Assembly (NCBI GenBank): GCA_037131065.1
Contig: JBAXRT010000145.1
Location: 1-6,852, forward strand
DNA: 6,852 bases
DNA from: JBAXRT01 sp037131065
GTDB taxonomy: Bacteria; Bacteroidota; Bacteroidia; Bacteroidales; FEN-979
Reading direction: 5' to 3'
In this document: positions 1 to 5,561 of the stretch, piece after piece
Position numbering within the stretch: position 1 is the first letter of the stretch
Layout of the letters: the number at the start of each line of letters is the position of its first letter
Program-made: the position numbers and the translations under genes
The notes under the pieces: model-generated
Seen by the model: only the letters and a program-made list of their open reading frames with translations
Database searches by the model: none
What the model was told of the DNA's origin: nothing

Positions 1-1514
1 ACATGCCCAGCACGGTTATGGTCTACATAAAAATGCCGGAAGGTACTGACCAGCTGGTCACCGATTCAGTTACTTCGCTTGTTGAAAAACGAGTCTACGG
101 TGTTCTCGGTGAGAAAAATCCTATTGTTGAGTCTGTAATTACCAATGTTGGGTTCGGAGCCGGTGAAGGAATGTTCGACCGGAGTGTATCTTCAAACAAG
201 GGTAAGGTCACCATCAACTTTATCGAGAGTAAGTTCAGACGAGGTATTTCAACCCAGGAATTCATGGATAAAATCCGGGAGAAGCTGAAGAACATTCCCG
301 GGACAACAATAAGTGTTGAGAAAAATAAGATGGGGCCTCCGACCGGAAAACCGGTAAACATCGAAATCACAGGTGAAAACATAGAGGACCTTATTGCAAC
401 TTCAAACGCCTTTAAAAACTATCTCGACTCACTCAGGATACCTGGAATTGAGCAACTGAAATCGGATTTCGAAAATAACAAACCAGAGATCATTATTGAT
501 ATCGACCGGGTTCGTGCCAACCGGGAGGGCCTTTCCCTTGGGCAAATCGGGCTGGAACTCAGGACCGCCATTTACGGAAAAGAGATATCAAAATATAAGG
601 AAGATGAAGATGAATACCCTATCCAGTTAAGATACTCTGACAGGGAACGTAAAAACATCAACAAGGTCATCAATGCCAAGATCACATACCGTGACATGAA
701 TTCAGGCCAGTTGCGGCAGATACCGATCTCCTCGGTTGCCACCATCAAGTACAAGGATACCTATGGCGGGATCAAACGGAAAAACCTCAAACGGGTGATC
801 ACCCTGTCCTCCGAGGTCCTTTCAGATTATACGGCCAACGAAGTGGTGTCGAACATAAGCAATTCCATCCCCGGGTTCAATATGCCGAAAGGGATCAATA
901 TTACACTTACCGGTGAGAAGGAAGATCAGGCAGATACTATGATATTCCTGTCAAAAGCCATGATCATTGCCATCGGACTGATCTTTTTTATTCTCATCAC
1001 CCAGTTCGGGTCTCTGAGCAAGTCGTTCATCATTCTAAGTGAGGTTATCTTCAGTATCATCGGAGTCCTTTTTGGAATCCTGATCTTCGGTATGTCCATC
1101 AGCGTTATCATGACCGGACTTGGAATTGTCGCCCTGGGAGGGATCGTTGTCAGGAACGGGATCCTGATAGTTGAATTTACAGATGAATTGAAATCACGCG
1201 GCTATAAGACAAAGGATGCCATCATTCAGGCCGGAAAAACCAGGATCACACCGGTTGCCCTGACTGCCACCGCAACCATGCTGGGTCTTGTTCCCCTTGC
1301 AGTTGGTATGAATATCAACTTTGTGACACTCTTTACCGAGTTGAACCCGCATCTTTATTTCGGAGGTGATAACGTGCTGTTCTGGGGACCCCTTTCGTGG
1401 ACGATCATCTTCGGGTTAAGTTTTGCAACATTCCTTACCCTTGTATTTGTTCCCGCCATGCTGCTGATCGATGCCAAGATGAAGATCAGATGGCGCCGGA
1501 GAAAATCAAACTAG
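1..1514 (+). CDS. RND efflux permease (AcrB type), C-terminal half, 5' partial
   Basis: Inner-membrane proton-driven pump of a tripartite efflux system. The frame is already open at base 1 and the first visible Met (base 3) sits in the conserved start of the second periplasmic porter domain (VYIKMPEGTD), so it is an internal residue; about half of a usual ~1000-residue RND protein is present (503 residues). Residues 5-310 are the PC1/DC/PC2 periplasmic region. Hydrophobic segments follow at about 316-334, 341-362, 366-389, 415-435 and 464-489, matching TM8-TM12, and the protein ends in a basic tail (RWRRRKSN). Aligned by eye to AcrB, GIVVRNGILIVEF is the TM10 motif, with R384 where AcrB has Lys940; R414 and T421 match Arg971 and Thr978. 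The substrate cannot be told. Its stop overlaps the stop of the convergent TolC gene by 4 bases. A membrane fusion protein gene probably lies upstream, outside the window (inference). Confidence 0.95.
   Translation, partial: MPSTVMVYIKMPEGTDQLVTDSVTSLVEKRVYGVLGEKNPIVESVITNVGFGAGEGMFDRSVSSNKGKVTINFIESKFRRGISTQEFMDKIREKLKNIPGTTISVEKNKMGPPTGKPVNIEITGENIEDLIATSNAFKNYLDSLRIPGIEQLKSDFENNKPEIIIDIDRVRANREGLSLGQIGLELRTAIYGKEISKYKEDEDEYPIQLRYSDRERKNINKVINAKITYRDMNSGQLRQIPISSVATIKYKDTYGGIKRKNLKRVITLSSEVLSDYTANEVVSNISNSIPGFNMPKGINITLTGEKEDQADTMIFLSKAMIIAIGLIFFILITQFGSLSKSFIILSEVIFSIIGVLFGILIFGMSISVIMTGLGIVALGGIVVRNGILIVEFTDELKSRGYKTKDAIIQAGKTRITPVALTATATMLGLVPLAVGMNINFVTLFTELNPHLYFGGDNVLFWGPLSWTIIFGLSFATFLTLVFVPAMLLIDAKMKIRWRRRKSN
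1511..1514. other. CTAG palindrome supplying both convergent stop codons
   Basis: TAG at 1512-1514 ends the plus-strand RND gene. The complement of 1513-1511 is also TAG and ends the minus-strand TolC gene, so the two coding regions overlap by 4 bases. There is no intergenic room for a terminator, so any termination signal for either transcript must lie inside the opposing gene. I see no GC-rich hairpin with a U-tract within about 60 bases on either side. Confidence 0.95.
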
Positions 1515-2893
1515 AACTTCTCAAGAAGCCTGCTCAGCTTGATCTTGAGGCGGACAACGTCGAAAATTGATTGCATGTAATCACTGTTGGCCGTAAGGAA
1601 CTGGTTATATTTCTGGTTCAGATCCGTGCTTGAAGAGATTCCCATCTGGTATTTCTTGGTAGTCTTTTCATAGATCTTCAAAGCTGTTTCAAAACCAGAC
1701 TGCTTGTTCTGATAAACCAGATAGGAGTTATTGAAATCTTTCTTTGCAGTCTCAACCTGCAACTGAACCTGCGTTTTTACCTTCTCATCCATTACTTTCA
1801 TTTTGGCAAAATTCAGGCGGGCCTGGTCAACAGCATACTTTCTTCCGCCACTGCTCCAGATGGGTACCTGAAGGGAAATGCCAAAAGTAGCTGCCACGAA
1901 CCATGGTTTAGAAGTATTGAAGAAGTCCCATGTCGACCTCTGTGCGCTGGTAGAGGCGGTAAGGAAAGCGCTCAGCGTCGGCTGGTATGCTGTTTTCGAC
2001 AACTTATACTGCCACTCTACCAGCTTTTCCTGTTTCTTAAGGATGGTATAATCGATGTTGTAGTTGTAATCAAAAGGCATATTCATAAGCTGGTCACGGT
2101 TAATCTGTGCAAGGAATGAACTCAAATCTTCTGAGAGAAGGATCTCCTGGTCCTCCTTCACCCCAAGGATGAACTTGAATAAGTTGTACGCAAGGATCTG
2201 CTGGCTTTTCGTATTGATCAGGATTGCTTCGAGATTTGACCTGTTAAGCACAAGCTGATCAACATCAATATCTTCGAGAAGTCCGTTCTGATAAGCCTTC
2301 TGAGCCTCATCCACCATTTTGCTGACAATTTTATAGGTGGAATCAAGGATCCTGGTACTCTCCTGTATCACAAGCAGGCCGACATAGTTTTCTGCCACAA
2401 GATCACGGACATCCACTTTATCCTTAATGGCTTTTTGCCTTACTGTTTCCAGATATGCTTTTGCCGTTTGGATTCCAACCAGGTATTGACCGCTGTATAG
2501 AAGTTGTGAAAGCGATCCTTTAACTGTAAGTGAATATGGTGCCCCGAATTGCACCGGGATCAGTTCATCATACTTGGGAGGCTGGGAAAAGATGTTGGGG
2601 ATCATCTGGGTGGGCATGAGAAAATAATTCATATAGTCTGCCCCCCCGTTGATCTGAGGTAAGCCGATGGTGATATTCTGCATGACCGTTTTCTTGGCAA
2701 TCTGAACATCATAGTCCGAGTTGCGCAGATCGTAATTGTGCTCATAGGCAAAATCCTGAGCCTGCTGCAGCGAAAACGACATCGGGGCAGTTGAAGTCCC
2801 CTGTGGCTGTTGCTGCGCACGGATCATTCCAGGTTTGACAATCACTATGCCCAGGAAAATATAAAACACTATGGCTCGAATTCCTTTTTTCAT
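1511..2893 (-). CDS. TolC-family outer-membrane efflux protein
   Basis: Outer-membrane and periplasmic channel partner of an RND pump, 460 residues, close to the usual family length and complete. Residues 1-26 form a signal peptide (basic MKKGIR, hydrophobic core, cleavage probably after IRA before QQQ). The body is mostly helical with two related halves typical of the family: the strand/turn motif LLYSGQYLVGIQTAKA near residues 131-146 recurs as VPIWSSGGRKYAVDQAR near 343-359. Long coiled-coil-like helices follow each motif (about 150-240 and 360-460). The start ATG immediately follows the TAA stop of the upstream tetR gene with no gap and no visible Shine-Dalgarno, so expression probably depends on the tetR transcript and perhaps on translational coupling. 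No promoter of its own was found. It is convergent with, not co-directional with, the RND permease. No lipobox cysteine is visible near the signal peptide end, so it does not look lipid-anchored in the way OprM-type proteins are. Confidence 0.93.
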   Translation of the reverse strand: MKKGIRAIVFYIFLGIVIVKPGMIRAQQQPQGTSTAPMSFSLQQAQDFAYEHNYDLRNSDYDVQIAKKTVMQNITIGLPQINGGADYMNYFLMPTQMIPNIFSQPPKYDELIPVQFGAPYSLTVKGSLSQLLYSGQYLVGIQTAKAYLETVRQKAIKDKVDVRDLVAENYVGLLVIQESTRILDSTYKIVSKMVDEAQKAYQNGLLEDIDVDQLVLNRSNLEAILINTKSQQILAYNLFKFILGVKEDQEILLSEDLSSFLAQINRDQLMNMPFDYNYNIDYTILKKQEKLVEWQYKLSKTAYQPTLSAFLTASTSAQRSTWDFFNTSKPWFVAATFGISLQVPIWSSGGRKYAVDQARLNFAKMKVMDEKVKTQVQLQVETAKKDFNNSYLVYQNKQSGFETALKIYEKTTKKYQMGISSSTDLNQKYNQFLTANSDYMQSIFDVVRLKIKLSRLLEKF

Positions 2894-3520
2894 TTATTTG
2901 AATTTTTTAAAGTTCACCTTCCGTTTCTGTTGCTCATAATAGCGTATCCCGTTTTCGTTTGAAATACCACGGATAAAATTGTCAAACATCACATCGAAAA
3001 GGGTCTGGAAAGAAAAGTTATCGGCAGGAAAAAATTCCGGATTGTGGAGGTCGATCAGACGCCTGATATAAAGCCGGGCAATGAGTTCAATGCTCAGATC
3101 ATCCCTGTACATTCCATTATTTATCCCCTTTTTGATATTTAACTGGATCTGTTCGTAAATAAATTCTATCCGGTTTTCAATATGCTTGTGATAGATCTCG
3201 GGATAATATTTTTTCAGGTCAAAGGTCAGCGATGGGGATACATCCCAGAACCTTTCACCCACCTCCATGCTGACCATGAGCAGAACATCAATGGCATTGA
3301 CCCCGTCAAATTTATTAGTCGAAAAAATGATCTCGAAATTTTCCCGCTCCAGCTCAAGTAATTTTTCCACCAGTTCGTTCTTGCTTTTTACATGCAGGTA
3401 GAGTTTTTTCTTTGAGATGCCGACATCCCTGCATATGTCATCAATCGATACACTCCGGACTCCATATTTGAAAAAGAGTTCCCGGACTCTTTCTAAAATT
3501 TCTACAAGTGATTTTTCCAT
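2894..3520 (-). CDS. TetR/AcrR-family transcriptional regulator
   Basis: A 208-residue protein of normal TetR-family length. The N-terminal DNA-binding domain spans about residues 5-55: a first helix (LVEILERVRELFFKYG), then a helix-turn-helix, VSIDDICRDVGISKKKLYLH (residues 24-43), with the family-typical aromatic/His end and the KNELVEKLL helix. Residues 60-185 are a variable helical ligand-binding and dimerisation domain; the tail (190-208) is basic. The inducer cannot be predicted. The start at 3520 is the natural N-terminus ahead of the first helix; no Shine-Dalgarno is seen, as is usual in Bacteroidota. It is the first gene of a tetR-tolC operon, so it most likely represses the efflux channel gene and itself. 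An imperfect inverted repeat over its start codon is a candidate operator. Confidence 0.93.
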   Translation of the reverse strand: MEKSLVEILERVRELFFKYGVRSVSIDDICRDVGISKKKLYLHVKSKNELVEKLLELERENFEIIFSTNKFDGVNAIDVLLMVSMEVGERFWDVSPSLTFDLKKYYPEIYHKHIENRIEFIYEQIQLNIKKGINNGMYRDDLSIELIARLYIRRLIDLHNPEFFPADNFSFQTLFDVMFDNFIRGISNENGIRYYEQQKRKVNFKKFK

Positions 3521-3537
3521 TGAAATGTATTGAAAAA
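3512..3537. promoter_or_regulatory. Imperfect inverted repeat over the tetR start, candidate operator
   Basis: Arms TTTTTCCAT (3512-3520) and ATTGAAAAA (3529-3537) are complementary at 8 of 9 positions around an 8-base spacer. Read on the minus strand, the same stretch also holds two near-repeats, TTTCAATACA and TTTCAATGGA. The site covers the tetR start codon and lies just downstream of the predicted promoter, where a bound TetR dimer could block transcription. Size and symmetry suit a TetR-family operator, but the arms are AT-rich and could arise by chance. Confidence 0.35.
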
Positions 3538-3557
3538 TGGATGGAAATTTTGCAGTG

Positions 3558-3592
3558 CAAATATAGAAAAAAAATGACTTGAAGAAACAAAA
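3558..3592 (-). promoter_or_regulatory. Bacteroidota-type promoter for tetR-tolC
   Basis: On the minus strand, TATATTTG (3565-3558) matches the Bacteroidota -7 consensus TAnnTTTG exactly, and TTTTG (3592-3588) supplies the -33 TTG/TTTG element 22 bases upstream. This is inside the TTG-N17-23-TAnnTTTG range reported for this phylum, though on the long side. The spacer contains a run of eight T. The predicted start of transcription is near 3551-3554, giving a leader of about 30 bases before the tetR ATG at 3520. Confidence 0.6.
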
Positions 3593-3666
3593 TGGATCTA
3601 AATAGTTTCTTCCTTTGTTGCCGATCAGTTATCGCAGAACCTGCAGGATGATACGTAATTTTTTAC

Positions 3667-3674
3667 TATGTTTG
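3667..3674 (+). promoter_or_regulatory. Candidate -7 box for the M14 peptidase gene
   Basis: TATGTTTG fits the Bacteroidota -7 consensus TAnnTTTG exactly and is correctly oriented for the gene starting at 3756, with a leader of about 75 bases. No TTG or TTTG is found 17-23 bases upstream (that stretch is around CTGCAGG), so the -33 element is missing or degenerate. A weak or activator-dependent promoter is possible, and a chance match cannot be excluded. Confidence 0.35.
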
Positions 3675-3694
3675 GCGTTCCCGGCCACATGTAT

Positions 3695-3710
3695 TAAATG
3701 GTACCATTTA
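3695..3710. promoter_or_regulatory. Perfect 16-bp palindrome TAAATGGTACCATTTA
   Basis: Each half is the exact reverse complement of the other with no spacer. It lies about 20 bases downstream of the candidate plus-strand -7 box and 45 bases before the M14 start codon, which is where a repressor or leader-binding dimer would act. It differs from the repeat over the tetR start, so if both are operators they need not bind the same protein. No trailing U-tract, so not a terminator. Confidence 0.4.
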
Positions 3711-3755
3711 TGGGAAGAATCACTGCGCCGGGCATTATTTAATTAATTATCAACC

Positions 3756-5558
3756 ATGAAAAGGTTATTTTTCCTTATCCTGATTGCTTTCCGCTTTTCT
3801 GGCGTTTATTCACAGGAAACAGACTGGACGACCCCTTATGAACGCTCAGGCGGAACGGAAACCCCGCGGTATCGCGAAACCGTTGATTATCTCAGACGTC
3901 TTGCCAATGCCTCTCCCATGCTCACATTCAGCAGCTTTGGCAAAAGCGCCCAGGGCCTTGATCTCCCAATGCTGGTTGTCGACAGGGAGGGATTGGGTGA
4001 ACCCTTTGCCATTCATGCCGCCGGGCGGTCCGTTCTCCTTCTCCAGGCATGTATCCATCCAGGTGAAAGTGAAGGGAAAGATGCCGGGATGATGTTCATC
4101 CGCGACCTTGTCAAACCCGAATTTGTCGGATCCTCACCCCTTTCACTTTCCCTTCTGAACAATGTCTCCATCCTTTTCATCCCGATCCTGAATGTGGATG
4201 GTCATGAACGATTCGGACCTTATAACCGGATCAACCAGAACGGACCGAAAGAGATGGGCTGGCGTGTGACCTCCAATAACCTGAACCTGAACCGTGACTT
4301 CCTGAAGGCCGACACACCGGAAGTCATTGCTCTATTGAAGCTCTTTAATGAATGGATGCCCGACTTTTTCATCGATTGCCATACGACCGATGGCGCCGAC
4401 TACCAGTATGTTCTCACCTATCTCATGGAGATCTATGGAGATATGGATGCCCGGCTGACCTCTTGGTCCCGGGATGTTTTTTTACCCCAACTCCAGAAAT
4501 CAATGGATAATGCCGGTTTCCCTGTATTTCCTTATGTGGACTTCCGCCGCTGGCACGATCCGAGAAGCGGCCTGATCACCGAAGTAGCCCCTCCCATGCT
4601 GTCACAGGGTTACTTCTCCCTCAGGAACCGACCGGGATTGCTCATTGAAACCCACATGCTGAAACCTTACAGGGAAAGGGTAAGGGCCACCTATGAATGC
4701 ATAAAGATCAGCATGGAGATCCTTGACCGTGAAAACACCCACCTCCAGGGACTTATCAGGCAGGCCGATGAATTCTGCTCATCTCCTGCATTCCTTCAGG
4801 CTCCCTTTCCCCTTCAGTTTGAAACTATTGAAACCGACAGCAACATAGTGGATTTTAAGGGATTTGAATACACAGTTGAAAAGAGCCCGGTGAGCGGTGG
4901 GGATTGGTTCAGATACAGCCATAATCCAGTAATATTCAAATTGCCCTATTTCTATAAAACCAGGCCGGTAGTAACTGCCAAACTTCCCTGCGCCTATATC
5001 ATCCCGGCGGAATGGAAGTCCGTCATTGAACGGCTTCAGATCCATGGCATTCAAATGAAATTCCTTCAGAAAGGAGTTGCGTTAAAAGTTACCTCCAGCC
5101 GCTTTAGATCACCCAGATGGCAGCAGAATCCCTATGAAGGGAGACATCCCATGACCAACATTGAATACGACGAATTCTCCGAAACGCGATGGTTTCCCGC
5201 CGGATCTGCCGTGGTTGAAGCCACACAACAATCTGCCCGTATCATTCCACATATCCTGGAGCCGAAAGGGAATGGCTCTTATGTTTACTGGGGATTCTTC
5301 GATGCTGTTTTTGAACAGAAGGAGTATGCGGAGTCCTACGTTCTTGAGCAACTGGCTGAAAAAATGTGCAGGGAAAACCCAGCCCTCATGAAAGAACTGG
5401 ATGAGAAAAAAGTATCGGATACGACGTTTTCCCGCAATCCCATGCTAATCCTTAACTGGTTCTATAACAAATCCCCTTATGCCGACCAGCGGAGAAATGT
5501 CTACCCGGTTGCTAAAATTTATGAAAGATCTGTCCTGGATGGACTGCTAAAAGATTGA
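3756..5558 (+). CDS. Secreted M14-family zinc metallocarboxypeptidase
   Basis: A zinc exopeptidase of the carboxypeptidase A-like M14 family, expected to trim C-terminal or related residues from peptides outside the cytoplasm. It has 600 residues. Residues 1-19 are a signal peptide (MKRLFFLILIAF..., cleavage probably after VYS before QETD), with no lipobox Cys. The catalytic domain covers about 30-330. The first zinc motif is HPGES with H101 and E104; N176-L-N-L-N-R180-DF resembles the substrate-binding Asn/Arg segment; H209 in DCHTTDG is the third zinc ligand; E298 in LLIETHMLKPYRERV is the expected catalytic Glu. All key residues are present, so it should be active. Residues about 340-600 form an extra C-terminal region I cannot assign; some M14 proteins have a beta-sandwich there. 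The ATG at 3756 gives the complete signal peptide and has no Shine-Dalgarno. The gene is divergent from tetR and convergent with the SelD fusion. Substrate unknown. Confidence 0.9.
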   Translation: MKRLFFLILIAFRFSGVYSQETDWTTPYERSGGTETPRYRETVDYLRRLANASPMLTFSSFGKSAQGLDLPMLVVDREGLGEPFAIHAAGRSVLLLQACIHPGESEGKDAGMMFIRDLVKPEFVGSSPLSLSLLNNVSILFIPILNVDGHERFGPYNRINQNGPKEMGWRVTSNNLNLNRDFLKADTPEVIALLKLFNEWMPDFFIDCHTTDGADYQYVLTYLMEIYGDMDARLTSWSRDVFLPQLQKSMDNAGFPVFPYVDFRRWHDPRSGLITEVAPPMLSQGYFSLRNRPGLLIETHMLKPYRERVRATYECIKISMEILDRENTHLQGLIRQADEFCSSPAFLQAPFPLQFETIETDSNIVDFKGFEYTVEKSPVSGGDWFRYSHNPVIFKLPYFYKTRPVVTAKLPCAYIIPAEWKSVIERLQIHGIQMKFLQKGVALKVTSSRFRSPRWQQNPYEGRHPMTNIEYDEFSETRWFPAGSAVVEATQQSARIIPHILEPKGNGSYVYWGFFDAVFEQKEYAESYVLEQLAEKMCRENPALMKELDEKKVSDTTFSRNPMLILNWFYNKSPYADQRRNVYPVAKIYERSVLDGLLKD

Positions 5559-5561
5559 TCA
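5556..5561. other. TGATCA palindrome formed by abutting convergent stop codons
   Basis: TGA at 5556-5558 ends the M14 peptidase, and the complement of 5561-5559 is the TGA that ends the minus-strand SelD fusion. The genes touch with zero bases between them. As at 1511-1514, there is no space for an intergenic bidirectional terminator. Confidence 0.95.

Noticed and set aside
3..5. ATG at base 3 as the true start of the RND gene
   Set aside because: The frame is open at the window edge and this Met lies within a conserved internal segment of the second porter domain, about halfway along a normal RND protein.
2641..2647. Run of seven C/G in the TolC gene as a phase-variation switch
   Set aside because: Encodes the ordinary residues N-G-G, and a similar run of seven at 6396-6402 encodes PP in SelD; seven bases is short and no variant evidence exists.
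2629..2820. 63-residue minus-strand frame inside the TolC gene
   Set aside because: Out of frame within the signal-peptide-proximal part of TolC, Arg/Ser-rich with no known motif; a coding shadow.
3640..3647. CCTGCAGG 8-bp palindrome in the intergenic region
   Set aside because: Short, with no partner site and no positional relation to either candidate promoter that would support an operator.
3784..5391. Open frames of 70-102 residues overlapping the M14 gene on both strands
   Set aside because: Shadows of the M14 coding frame, which carries all zinc and catalytic residues; none has recognisable protein features.
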